This document shows positions 36,918 through 47,663 of a DNA stretch of 64,000 nucleotides, piece after piece; within the stretch, counting starts at the first letter, position 1, and each line of letters opens with the position of its first letter. The stretch covers positions 433,501 to 497,500 of the forward strand of contig JACVTC010000135.1 of the NCBI GenBank assembly GCA_016946835.1, read 5' to 3'. The notes under the pieces are model-generated. The model ran no database searches. It was not told the DNA's origin and saw only the letters and a program-made list of their open reading frames with translations. The stretch comes from Neocallimastix lanati (nom. inval.). Lineage: Eukaryota > Neocallimastigomycota > Neocallimastigomycetes > Neocallimastigales > Neocallimastigaceae. The translations under genes were made by a program, and so were the position numbers.

Positions 36918-37410
36918 ATTGAACTTATGGATAGTGATCTTTTTATGAAGTGAAGTTTTCCTTCAAACCTTCGTAATCATACTTTTATCCGTTAAAAACT
37001 AGCTTCTGATATTCTTTATTAAATGGATATTTCAACTATTATCACTAATTACATTAAGATGTGAATGATGAAGAGCTCGGCGTATAAATTTTACTCGAAA
37101 TTAAAAAAATTTAATAAAGCTATATTTTGATGATAAAAATATTGTTAATATTTACGTATGTAAAAAAAGTATTTTTCCATTTGAAAATAATCTTTTAGTG
37201 GAAAAATATATAAATATTATGAATGAATCTGTGAATCAAACTGAAAGTATTACAGCCTTATCCCTGATAATCTTAAATTAATTGAGCACAGTCCAAAAGT
37301 GGCTTCGCAGGCTATTTTAAATAAATATAAGGGCAATTTTAATAGCATAGGTTTCAAGCATTATCCATATATTACATTTATTTATCCTGGTCTTGATAAA
37401 GAAGATTACA
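36918..37410 (+). pseudogene. Coding-like remnant, unassigned, interrupted by stops
   Basis: Less AT-rich DNA giving protein-like frames: around 36,925 ELMDSDLFMK-stop-SFPSNLRNHTFIR, around 37,125 YFDDKNIVNIYVCKKSIFPF, around 37,265 PDNLKLIEHSPKVASQAILN continuing to IYPGLDKEDYI at 37,410, where a T27 run starts. Frames change and several stops intervene. It could be ORF1 of an old LINE or a dead host gene. I do not recognise the family. Confidence 0.35.
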
Positions 37411-37997
37411 TTTTTTTTTTTTTTTTTTTTTTTTTTTATTCTCGTATGGTATTAAATTACTTATAACTAATTTTATAAAATTAATAAAATGAAAAAATCT
37501 TTTTTTTTTTTTATAATTAAATAATTTCCTTGATTAATAATATAATACAAATTATTAATATTAGAAATTTCTATGACCATAATTAATAGTACGTAGGAAT
37601 TACTCTTTTTTATTTTATATTAATGAAAGTTTCTTAATAAAACATATGTTTTTTTTATGTTTATTATTACTCTATTATAAAGTAAGTGTAATAATGTCGT
37701 ATATTATAATTCTATGTATAATAGGATTAATAAAAGCTCCATTCTCAATTAAATACTTTACAATGCCAATGCCACTTAACCAAATGAAGTAATATAAATT
37801 TCAGCATAACAATTTTAAATTGGTAATACAAAAATTAAATTTCTAATTATTATGATTAAATTTTAATATATATATTATATATATATATGATTTCATAAGA
37901 CAGATATCATGTCATATATGAAGAAATCATTTCTTTAATATATAACAATAATTAAATTAGCTATATTTAATTCTTTATTATTAATTTTTAAACCTTG

Positions 37998-38043
<46 letters not shown>

Positions 38044-38624
38044 AAGTACAAGTTTTAAAATAAATAATACAAAAGATTAATTATTAACAATAACGAATTT
38101 CTATAGGCGGAAAAAACCCTCACTTTTAACGGTTTGAGGATAGTTTGCTGTAGAATAGTGTAAGAAAATAATGAAATAATTGTTATAATATTCTTTAATC
38201 ATTACTATCATTTATTATTAGTCTTAATATTAAATTATTAAAGCTATTAATAATTTCATCACAAAATGGAAAATTAAACTGATTAAATTATTTCAATATA
38301 TTATAATATATTGAATTGAAATGATATTATAAAAAAATTATCATTAACAAAATGTTAAAATCTTTAGTCTTTATTAAGACATTTTAGTAATAAAATAAAA
38401 TAAAACCAAAACGTTTATATATTTAAAAAAAAAGTAAATTTTAGGAAAAAATTAGATGTAAAATATAACTTATATAATAAAAGAAAAAAAATAATATATT
38501 TTAAAATTAAATATTTGATTATTAGTGTTTATTTTTTTATTTTTGTTTATTTATGTAAATATTTATATTATTATTGATATAAAAATTTATTTATTGTCGT
38601 GACTCTATTAAGTATATATAATCA

Positions 38625-38659
<35 letters not shown>

Positions 38660-38756
38660 TAATAATTTTATAATAAAATAATACCTTTATAATAAGTAAT
38701 TTAATTAATTTCAGATTTCTAAAAATTTTTTTTGAAATTTTGAAATTTAGACCAAT
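37411..38756. other. Spacer rich in homopolymers (T27, A39, T28)
   Basis: T-run at 37,411-37,437, A-run at 38,003-38,041 and T-run at 38,628-38,655. No gene or RNA recognised. The homopolymers may be retrotransposon tails, but no target duplications were found. Confidence 0.5.
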
Positions 38757-38783
38757 CGAAATTAGTTTGTGTTAAATTAAATT

Positions 38784-39318
38784 GGAAGTTAAACAAGAAG
38801 AAATTGCCAAGTCAGTAACAGATCTCATATAATGGACAATCTCGAATGATGAAATCAATTTAATCAGTTTGAAAATAGCTAATGCTCAACATAACGAGAG
38901 AGCAATGAAAGAGGAAATTGAAGAAATTAAAACTGGATTTACCTGGTTATCTGATTCTATGAATAAACAAAGAGCAATTTTTGAAGGAAAAATGCTCAAA
39001 ATTATGGAATAGTTGAAAAGTATAAATTTTAGCAACAATCAAGTTCTCTTGGAAAAAATCAAAACTTATGAGGTTAGACGATAGACTTGCTACATGTACT
39101 TCCATAATTGAACGTCTTCAACAAGTCATTATTTCTTCCGTAGAAAAATTGAAAAAAAATATGTCGATTAAATTAACTATTAAAAACAGGATATAGAGTA
39201 TTTACTTCAAGATGGAAAGAAGCCAATCAATGGATCTAGACAATAATTTAGACTGGTTGAACAAAATTGTACGATCAGTTTCTTAAGGAATACAATGATG
39301 TTATTCTTCAAGCACTTG
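38784..39318 (+). pseudogene. Coiled-coil protein relic, apparently split by the LINE
   Basis: A frame rich in Glu/Lys/Ile heptads, LEVKQEEIAKSVTDLI then TAA, then DEINLISLKIANAQHNERAM continuing through LSDSMNKQRAIFEGKMLKIME to TAG. A shifted continuation reads RLDDRLATCTSIIERLQQVI, and finally YDQFLKEYNDVILQAL up to 39,318. Stops at three places make it a pseudogene. A TTTCAG acceptor-like site lies just upstream at about 38,714. After the LINE the same frame resumes as EDITKL at 44,238 and onward. Alternatively this is the LINE's own decayed ORF1. Confidence 0.4.
39307..39318 (+). repeat. Candidate 12-bp target-site duplication, left of LINE-1
   Basis: TTCAAGCACTTG, repeated exactly at 44,226-44,237 immediately after the LINE poly(A). 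Confidence 0.55.
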
Positions 39319-39887
39319 TCCCAATGATGGAACCTAAGCTGTAGGGTTTCTGAGGGGATCAACAAATAGTATAACAATATAATTTTTTAACAATTTTTCA
39401 ATTTATATGCAATCTCAATTTTTATATAAATCATAACTTTAGTTTTTTAATTCAATTATTCAATTAAAAGATTTTTCTACACTATACTACTAACAATATT
39501 GTTTTTTTTTTATTTTTTTTTATTATATCTTTAAATTTTTCTATACTATATATATATATATTTATATTTTTTATATATCTCTACATAAATCTTTTACTTT
39601 AGGTTTCTTTAATTTTCATATCCTTTTACAATATATTAACATATAAAAAAAAATATAAATATATTTTAAAAATTCTTTTACATTATATTTATTGAATAAA
39701 TAATTATTTTCATTAATATTGTTTTTTTTTTTTAATATATCTTAGGAAACTCAATTCATGTGAAAAATTGTATATTCAGTAAACTTGAATGTTAATATTT
39801 AATATATAATTCTTTGGTATACAATCCTTATAATCAAGTTTCATTTTATAGAAATTAAGTCAGTTCTCTTCTCAACAAACTCTAAAT

Positions 39888-40295
39888 ATGGATGCTTCTT
39901 GCTCAGTTAATACTACTCCCTTCCATCGTGATTTCTACTGCTTCGGTAATCATATGAATAAGTATAGCCTTATTTTTATTCATGACCTTAATTCTTGCTC
40001 CCCCAGTAAACTTATGGCTGAAGTTATTAGTAAGATCCCTAACTACCAAGAAATTATTCCATATATTAAAAAACTTTTTTCTCCAAGATATGGCTCTTAC
40101 TTCATTATTAGGGTTAATAAACACAAAAATGATCTCAAATTTTTCGAAGTTTTAAATTTCTTAAGAGATAAAATACCTGAAACAGCTAAAATAAACTGGT
40201 CCTTGTGCAATAAACTTAAACAAAAGAACAAGTTTAGAAAATCTAATATCATTGATGTTGAACTTAACCCTATGGCAAAAGATTTTTTTCTCTAG
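39888..40295 (+). CDS. LINE N-terminal domain, probably the start of the single LINE polyprotein (frameshifted)
   Basis: Begins MDASCSVNTTPFHRDFYC in an A-rich context (AAATATGG). It carries a globular domain (..LFSPRYGSYFIIRVNKHK..) that I do not assign, possibly nucleic-acid binding. It ends at TAG right after a seven-T run (GATTTTTTTCTC). With six T the frame would pass directly into the endonuclease as AKDFFSSHLNSN, so the two frames were probably one ORF and the break is a slippage mutation. A programmed shift there cannot be excluded. Confidence 0.55.
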   Translation: MDASCSVNTTPFHRDFYCFGNHMNKYSLIFIHDLNSCSPSKLMAEVISKIPNYQEIIPYIKKLFSPRYGSYFIIRVNKHKNDLKFFEVLNFLRDKIPETAKINWSLCNKLKQKNKFRKSNIIDVELNPMAKDFFL

Positions 40296-40299
40296 CCAT

Positions 40300-41094
40300 T
40301 TAAATTCAAATTCTTCTTTCTTTAATCTCTGTGTAAGTTGGAATATTAATGATTGGAATACTGAAAAGCGTGATAGTATTTTATACCTCAACTCTACTTT
40401 TAAACCTATTTGTATCTGTTTACAAGAAACTGGAAAAAGTAAATATCTTCCAAAAGATGATTCATCACCTCTAATTCCAATTTATAACTCAGTCTTTCTT
40501 AGAGCTAATCCTAAAACCCCCGGTATGAGAGGACTCTTTATTGGTGTTCATTCTTCGTGCTCTTTCTTCCAAGAACCGTTTTTATACAAATATATCATTT
40601 CAGAAAATATTACTTCTTTCTGGAATCAAAAATGTATTATTGGTAATATCTATTTTTCTCAAAGTAAATGGAAGGAAGCAAGATTAGTTGTTTTTGATGA
40701 ACTTTCTCAATGGTTACGTTTTCACAATAGAAAAAATGTTCCGGCTGTACTAGTTGGTGATTTTAACATGTCATTAAAAAAAATCAAAATATATATTTCA
40801 AATAATTTTTTCCTAATTGGTACTTTATATGGTAATCAATTTACATATGCCAAAGGTACCAGATCATCTTGCATTGATCATATCATATATAATGAGGCTT
40901 TGGCAGCTCATATTAATATGACATCGGTCTGTACTTCATTTTATGGTATTTCTGATCATAAGCCTATTTTACTTTCTTGTAACAAAGTTCTTTCCGATGG
41001 CTTTATAAGGCCAGCTAAAGTTTCTAAATGGTCTACACATATTTGTAAAACAAAAATTCAGATATTCTATCACATAATTATTTTTCAATCTTAG
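40300..41094 (+). pseudogene. LINE apurinic/apyrimidinic-like endonuclease domain
   Basis: Shows the class hallmarks in order: SWNINDW (Asn of motif I), ICLQETGK (catalytic Glu), LVGDFNMS (Asp/Asn), CIDHIIYN, and SDHKPILL (Asp-His pair at the end). All main catalytic residues look intact. This enzyme nicks target DNA to prime reverse transcription. The frame closes at 41,094; the connecting region to the RT (SILANDLDSHYNTLTADEMV) continues in another frame at about 41,088-41,330, so the element is frameshifted here. Confidence 0.75.
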
Positions 41095-43076
41095 CAAATG
41101 ACCTCGATTCTCATTACAATACGCTTACGGCTGATGAAATGGTAGAAAAATTTATCAATACTACAAATAATATTGGGAAAGATATTAAGGCTTTCATTCC
41201 AACAAATTTTAAAGGCTCTGCTTTTCATTGCCCTTATTACATTAAAAAACTGTCCAATGAAAAACATATTGCATTTCGAAATATTAAGCTTCACTTTAAT
41301 TGTGAAAATGTTGATAATTACCTTGACTAATTTCATAAATATGAAAAACTTTACAAATTAATTAAGAAAATTAAGAGTAAGTTTCGTTCTGCTAGATATA
41401 AGGCTAATATAGTGAAAATCGGTAATTACTTTTTGAATAAAGATTACAAAAATGGTTGGAGATGTTTAAAAAAATGGCTAAATCATCTTATTCATCCACC
41501 ACACTTACGTGCATTGAATCTAAATTTGGTCAAGATATTATCTCTCCTACTAAGCAATTAGATAGTGGGCTGAATATTATAAAGATCTAGCTTCTGACAC
41601 CTCAGGTCACAGCCTTAATCGTAATTACTGGAATCATGCTTTACGGAATATTAGTTTCAGATCCTCTGGGAATATCAACGATCCAATCACGATTGAAGAT
41701 ATTAAAAAGACTATTTCATCAATGAAAGACAACAAAGCACCTGACCCTGGTGGTATCCCGATTGAATTCTACAAAGCTCTATTTTGCAATGAAGAATTAT
41801 TGGAAACACATCCTGCCGCTGGAAAGTGTTTTAATTTGATATTTAATAAAATCTGGAATGGGTCCTTTCCTAAAAAATGGAATTCAGCTTCTATTGTATC
41901 TATCCCTAAGAAAGGTGACCTATCAGATTGTAGTGATTATCGAGATAATTCGCTCATTAATGTTGGACTGAAAATCATTTCAAAAAATTATAACAGATAG
42001 AATATTTTCTTACGCACTTACACATAATTTCATTAGACCTGAACAATTTGGTTTCCCCAACCGTGAAGAATGCATTAGTTTATTCATTTCCGTTAGAGAA
42101 ATATGTTAAAGAAGAAAATTCCAAGGAAAATTCACATATTTAGCTTTTTTAGATCTTAAAAAAGCTTATGATTCAGTTCCTATATTCAACATTCTTACTA
42201 AATTATATCATTATGGAGTTCGTGGTAAATGTTTTGATTTTCTTTGTAATTTATATACTTCATCTAAAGCACTTGCTCGTTTTGCTTCAATGTTATCAAA
42301 TGAATTTCCTATTAAAAGAGGTGTTCGTCAAGGTTGTCCATTATCTCCTATCTTATTCAATTTATTCATCAATGATATACTAAATAACTGTGAAAAGTAT
42401 GGTGTTAATATTGGAAGAAAAAGTGTTGTGATGGACTCTTTGCTGATGATGTTGTTCTCATTGCTCCGAGTGCAAAAAAAAATTAGAAAAATTATTAAGA
42501 AAGGTACATAAATGGGCTAGTTTAAATGAAATGACTTTTGGTATTGAAAAATGTGCAACTATGATAATAAAACCAATGAACTTCAAATCTCCTCCAAATT
42601 ATTGTGACCCAATCTTCTATTTAGGAATGAATGCTATTCCTAAAGTTTCAAGTTATATTTATTTAGCTATTCCTTTTTCAGATGATCTTTTACTAGAACA
42701 CAATATATCTCACATTCATTTTAAAGTTAGAAAATACCTTCTTTCATTCACACGTTTTTTTTCAAATAAACTTATTCCTATTGTATACAAGAAAAAAGTT
42801 CTTCAGTCTCTTGTTATTAGTAAAGTTATTTATTATTCTCCTCTACTTGGTTTAAACAAATCTAGAACGGCTAGAATTCAAACATTAATTAATACTGGTC
42901 TATTTTGGTGTATAGGTTCCTTCTCTAAAAATGGTAAAACAAATTCAGAAAACAACGACTATATTAGATATAATTCCACTATGAATACTTATGCTTTATC
43001 TCGAGATCTTTGCATCCCTCCTATTGCTGGTATCTGCGCAGCCTTACAAATTAAATCGTTTGAAAAATGAAGTAAA
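41095..43076 (+). pseudogene. LINE connector and reverse transcriptase, split by frameshifts
   Basis: After a connector, RT motifs appear in different frames: KDNKAPDPGGIPIEFYK (41,722), IVSIPKKGDLSDCSDYR, FLDLKKAYDSVP (42,145, first catalytic Asp), RGVRQGCPLSPILFNLFIND (42,308), FADDVVLIAPS (about 42,439-42,471, the second catalytic DD), then the thumb region with FGIEKCATMIIKP (42,531) to 43,070. TAA/TAG codons and at least four shifts, many at A-runs, break it. All catalytic motifs are still readable, so decay is recent to moderate. Confidence 0.75.
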
Positions 43077-43309
43077 TCAAATTGTATTATAAAGGATCTT
43101 ATTAAATCTATTCCAAAAATGCCATATTATTCCTGAACTAAAGAATCTAGAACTCTGTACAAAAAAATCAAAAAAAAAATAAACGTGCGAAATATGACGA
43201 TATTTTAGAACATTATTGGAAATCAATTTCCAAATTTCAAGGTATTAAAGGTTAAAACTATGATAGTAACAAGTTCTCAAATAATAAAGCTATAATAATG
43301 CTTAAATGC

Positions 43310-44075
43310 TTAGCTTAAAATATCCCCAATTCAACTTAGGGTTTTCATGGATTATACGTTTACGCTGTGGTTATAAATATAATACTACTATTGCTATTTG
43401 AATGGTTAGAGTTTCAGAAGATCGCCCTAAGACATATCCCTGTTGTGGCGAAGGAAAAAACAATCTTTTGAACATTGGATTTTTAAATGTAATGCTCTTG
43501 CATCTTATAGATGGAATTCTTTAAATTTCATCAATGATCTCTATGTTTTGTTCCTTAGGAAGATTAAAGTGTTTAATCCTCTTTCTTCCTATAACTCTAT
43601 TTCTGATTTTAAAGATTATATCAATCATTATATATACTTATTCCTTCTTGGTGGAATTTTAGCTTTAAATGAGCTACATTTCGATAGTGGAGAACAGAGA
43701 CAATTGAATGAACTACTTTTCAAAGGTTCATCTGAGTCACCTGTTCCAAAAATTGTGGGCTTGGCGGAATTCTTAACAAGTGCAATACCTATCATTAGTA
43801 GTTCGTTTGAGCTATTATTTGATAGGTATTGCAAAATACCAAACTTATCCAAGAGCGTCGACGTCGTACTGGTAAGGCATAATAATAATACAGGATCATC
43901 ATCTATTTCTACGAAGGATGAATCTCGCCTTAGTAGTTCAATAAATTATGAATCCGGGGAGAGTTTAGTGGATACCACACTATCTATTTTAAAGATGTTA
44001 CTTCAAAGTTTTGTTACATTTTTATTTGTTAGGAAGGGAGAATTCCCTCATAGTACAACTTGTCGAAATACATAG
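43310..44075 (+). pseudogene. LINE C-terminal zinc-binding domain and tail
   Basis: Matches 46,749-47,495 on the other strand. It reads YPQFNLGFSWIIRLRCGYKY, then a TGA where the sister copy has AGA (Arg), then the finger PCCGEG...HWIFKC broken by a frameshift near 43,455, then an open 210-codon frame to 44,075. The C-x2-C...H-x4-C arrangement is that of the zf-RVT domain of LINE proteins. The C-terminal 120 residues are Ser/Leu-rich with no assigned function. Confidence 0.65.
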
Positions 44076-44225
44076 TATTTTTGAGCTTTTTATTTTTTTT
44101 TTTTTAAACTTTTCTTTTTATTTTTAAATTCAAATGTACTTTTACCTACATGTATTTTTTATAATAAAATTAATAAATTTATGGAAGCGTATTCTCTTCC
44201 CTGTCTTAAAAAAAAAAAAAAAATA

Positions 44226-44290
44226 TTCAAGCACTTGAGGATATAACAAAACTTTAGGATTTCTACGAAGTTATTTTAATAAGTAAGAGA
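44226..44290 (+). other. Right target duplication and continuation of the split coiled-coil frame
   Basis: TTCAAGCACTTG (44,226-44,237) then GAGGATATAACAAAACTT. In the frame of 39,280-39,318 this gives LQALEDITKL, stop, DFYEVILISKR. Confidence 0.4.
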
Positions 44291-44964
44291 GAAAAAAAAA
44301 AAAAAAAAAAAGTGGTTTAGACAAAAATCATGACTATGATCAAAAAAATGCTTCATGTCTTATGCAAAAATCTAAAAAAGATTCAAAAAACTAATTTTTA
44401 ATACGTATTTTGAGTCAATTATGACTCCTCTATTAAATTACAATGGCTCATCCATAAGTGTAAAGATATCACGATATCTTTAATAATTTAATGAACAAAT
44501 AATCATTAATTTATGGCTTTAATTTAATTTTATGAAAAATGAACATTTAATTAAATTAAAGAATTCTTTGAAAAATAAAAGATAAATTATTAAATTATTT
44601 AATTATTATGATTTAATATTAAATAATTAATAATTAAATTATAAAATTTAATTATAAAATTTTATTAAATATTTTTAGTATAAAATAAATTTTTAAAGTA
44701 AAATTAAAAGTAAAATTATTAATTGAAAAAATGTATTAACTATTTTATAGTTAATAACATAACAAGAAAAGAATAAAAAAAAATTGTTAAATTTATAAAT
44801 AGTATTTTCGTTTTGATTTTTTATTTTTTGTGTTAAAGTGTTTTGTTAAGGTTTTGTTATATTATAATCTGTTTTTATTTAAAACTCCTTATATAAACAA
44901 TTACCCATTAAGTAAATAATAAAACACGATATAATAATATAATAAAACAAATTTTATTTTTTTA

Positions 44965-44995
<31 letters not shown>

Positions 44996-45010
44996 TTTTT
45001 TTTTTTATAA
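44291..45010. other. AT-rich spacer
   Basis: Homopolymer A20 near 44,291. Short inverted motif GATATCACGATATC near 44,466. No gene seen. Confidence 0.5.
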
Positions 45011-45011
45011 A

Positions 45012-45116
45012 GAATCTACTCTTGTTTGTAATCTACTCTGGCTTGAAATATACCCTTGCTTGGAATATACTCTTGTTCGGAATCTACTTTTGCTTGGAAT
45101 CTACTTTATTAGTTTG
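45012..45116 (+). repeat. 17-18-bp minisatellite, about six copies
   Basis: Degenerate iterations of GAATCTACTCTTGCTTG (variants with TAATCTACTCTGGCTTG, AAATATACCCTTGCTTG, GAATATACTCTTGTTCG). Composition differs from the surrounding A/T DNA. Confidence 0.85.
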
Positions 45117-45175
45117 AATTTTACTATTACTTAGCGAATTCCTTTGGAACTTGCATTTACGAAGGTATTTTTTTT

Positions 45176-45268
45176 TAGTTTAATTTATTTAACTTTCTAT
45201 AGTTGGTCGTACCCCTTCAATTGATAAGTACGAACAACGACTTAATTAAATGAAATAAATTAAAACAT
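45176..45268. repeat. Imperfect palindrome with a strong central hairpin
   Basis: GTTGGTCGTAC (45,202-45,212) pairs with GTACGAACAAC (45,228-45,238) at 10 of 11 positions across a 15-nt loop. Outer flanks (AGTTTAATTTATTTAACTTT against AAATGAAATAAATTAAAAC) also pair. Could be a small MITE or a structured RNA. Confidence 0.5.
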
Positions 45269-45269
45269 A

Positions 45270-45561
45270 ATAATAATAAATCTTTAGTAAATTAATGATC
45301 ATAAATCATTAATTTATGATTTTAAAATATCTTGATACTAACAACAATTTTGAAGAAAAGACTTGTGTAAAGTAAATTTTTATAATAATTAATACCTTAT
45401 AATAATTAATACCTTAATTGTAAACAAAAATCTATTTTAAATATTCAAGTCATCTCTCTAAAATAAAAATATTAATAATAAAAATAAAATAACAGATAAA
45501 ATAATAAACAAATTATCAACAATTACTAATTACAAAACTTATTCAAAATATTATAAAATAT

Positions 45562-45596
<35 letters not shown>

Positions 45597-46075
45597 TATA
45601 TATTATTAATTCTTTAATAAAAACTTAAACAAAAACATGTGTTTAATTCACGTAATAAAATAATTACTTTAAAAAGTAACTTTCTTTATTAAATAAATTT
45701 TTGAATAGTCATGAAAATAGTAATCTTAATCTTAAAAAAAAAAACAAACATTTTACTTAAATTTAAGGTTTACAGTCTTAATATTTTAGTAATTAAATTA
45801 ATTTTGAAACACCTAATTAACACTTCCAACTCACTATTGGATGAAGTCAATTAGAGGTGTATTTCATTCTTCATAAGGAATGATAAATTAATTTTAATTT
45901 ACTTATTTTTCTGAAATAATTTGTCACGAGTAGTAATGGAGTTATAATTGAAATTTGTTAAAAGATCAGTTGAAATTAAATTTTGTTATTAACAAATTCA
46001 TTTTAAAATTTGATTTTTTACTATAAAAATAGATACTAGGAATATTAAAAAATTTAGAAACAAAAGGGTTTGGAC
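45270..46075. other. AT-rich spacer
   Basis: T30 run at 45,564-45,593 and short inverted repeats (AATTAATGATCATAAATCATTAATTT near 45,291, broken here for description). No gene recognised. Confidence 0.45.
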
Positions 46076-46294
46076 TATGTTAATAAATATGAATGTATTT
46101 CATTTTGAAATGTGGCTTTTAAATAAAAATTTAATCCATAATATAACGTTAATTTTTTTTTATTTTTTTTATTTAAATTTTAAATTTATGATTGTTACTT
46201 TAAAAAAAAAAATAACTTAAATAAATAACTAAACATTAAATAAAATAAATAATAAAAAATTAAATATATTTTATTAATTATATTTTATTTTTAA

Positions 46295-46390
46295 CCAGTA
46301 ACAAAATAGAAAAAAATAAATCTAGGAATTGAAAGTGATGAGACAAATAAAGCAAAAGAACAAATTATTATAAATAAAAAATAATATAAA
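46295..46390 (+). pseudogene. Third FLYWCH-MULE relic, N-terminal piece only
   Basis: Around 46,325 one frame reads GIESDETNKAKEQIIINKK then TAA, which parallels VISETNRGNEQIIINKKYKF at the start of the MULE-1 transposase and SESNKGKE..IIINKKY of MULE-2. The upstream motif CATTTTGAAATGTGGC at about 46,098 resembles the MULE end. Only about 30 codons survive. Confidence 0.55.
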
Positions 46391-46525
46391 TAAATAAAAT
46401 AAATAAATAAAAAATATTAATATTAATTTTTAATATTCTTAATAAATAAATATATTAAAAATGTTTTATCATAGTATATAATATAATTTTATTTTTAATA
46501 TTTTTTTTAAAAAAAATAAAAAATT

Positions 46526-46536
46526 ATAATCATATA

Positions 46537-46540
<4 letters not shown>
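46526..46540 (+). repeat. 15-bp target-site duplication, left
   Basis: ATAATCATATATATA, exactly repeated at 47,649-47,663, flanking the truncated LINE. Confidence 0.85.
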
Positions 46541-46593
<53 letters not shown>

Positions 46594-47648
46594 CAGGGAA
46601 GAGAATACACTTCCAAAAACTTTATTAAATTTTATTTTAAAAAATACATGTAGGTGAAAAGTACATTAGAAATTAAAAACAAAAAATTAAAAAATAAAAA
46701 ATAAAAAATAAAAAAGCTCGAAAATACTATGTATTTCGGCAAGTTGTACTATGCGGGAATTTTACCCTTCCTATCAAATAAAAAAGAAATAAAATTTAGA
46801 AGTAACATCCTTAAAATAGATAGTGTGGTGTCCACTAAACTCTCCCCGGATTCATCATTTATTGAGCTACTAGGGCGAGAATCACCCTTCGTAGTAATAG
46901 ATGATAATCCTGTATTTTCATTATGCCTTATCAGTACGACGTCGACGCTCTTGGTTAAGTTTGATATTTTGCAATACCTATCAAATAATAGCTCAAACGA
47001 ACTACTTATGATAGGTATTGCATTTGTTAAGAATTCCGCCAAGCCCACAATTTTTGGAACAGGTGACTCAGATGAACCTTTGAAAAGTAGTTCATTTAAA
47101 TGTCTCTGTTCCCCACTATCGAAATGTAGTTCATTTAAAACTAAAGTCCCACCAAGAAGGAACAAGTATATATAATGATTGATATAATCTTCAAAATCAG
47201 AAATAGAGTCATAGGAAGAAAGAGGATTAAACGCTCTAATCTTCCTAAGGAATAAAACATAGAGATCATCGATGAAATTTAAAGAATTCCATCTAAAAGA
47301 TGCAAGAGCATCGCATTTAAAAATCCAATGTTCAAAAGATTGATTACCTTCACCACAACATGGGCAGGACTTTGGACAATCTTCTGAAACTCTACCCATT
47401 CTAATAGCAATAGTAGTATTGTATTTATAACCACAGCGTAAACGTATAATCCACGAAAATCCTAAGTTGAATTGGGGATATTTTAAGCTAAGCATTATTA
47501 TAGCTTTATTGTTTGAGAACTTGTTACTATCGTAGTTTTGACCTTTAATACCTTGAAATCTGGAAACTGATTTCCAGTAACGTTCTATAATATCGTCATA
47601 TTTTACACATTTATATTTTTTGATTTTTTTATATAGTGTTCTAGATTC
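46541..47648 (-). mobile_element. 5'-truncated LINE copy (minus strand) with 15-bp target duplications
   Basis: Starts with a T50 run at 46,541-46,590 (the poly(A) tail on the minus strand), then the 3' end TAAGACAGGGAAGAG-type sequence shared with LINE-1 near 44,200. It corresponds to LINE-1 about 43,140-44,207. The 5' break is at about 47,648 and perfect 15-bp duplications bracket it, the signature of target-primed reverse transcription with 5' truncation. Confidence 0.88.
46749..47495 (-). pseudogene. LINE C-terminal domain fragment, open frame of 248 codons
   Basis: Uninterrupted C-terminal part of the LINE protein: MLSLKYPQFNLGFSWIIRLR, then SCPCCGEG...EHWIFKC (zf-RVT type Cys/His finger), then the Leu/Ser-rich tail ending FDRKGKIPA. 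It lacks endonuclease and RT, so it is not a functional gene despite its open frame. It is better preserved than LINE-1 and shows which changes in LINE-1 are mutations: AGA to TGA, and the frameshift in the finger. Confidence 0.8.
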
Positions 47649-47663
47649 ATAATCATATATATA
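47649..47663 (+). repeat. 15-bp target-site duplication, right
   Basis: ATAATCATATATATA, partner of 46,526-46,540. Confidence 0.85.

Larger units (their letters stand above)
39319..44225 (+). mobile_element. Non-LTR retrotransposon (LINE, APE-type), near full length, inactivated
   Basis: Contains in order: a 0.57-kb 5' region, an N-terminal domain (39,888), an apurinic-type endonuclease, a reverse transcriptase, a C-terminal zinc-binding domain, a 3' UTR and a poly(A) at 44,206-44,223. It is bracketed by the 12-bp repeat TTCAAGCACTTG. Several frameshifts and stops break the frame. A 5'-truncated relative lies at 46,541-47,648. Confidence 0.75.

Noticed and set aside
38003-38041. A39 run as the tail of a plus-strand retrotransposon
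   Set aside because: No coding or 3'-UTR similarity to the LINE upstream of it and no target duplication found.
39903-43852. Short minus-strand frames within the LINE (39,903; 40,161; 41,091; 43,628) and the 46,729-47,175 plus-strand frame
   Set aside because: Antisense shadows of the LINE coding sequence.
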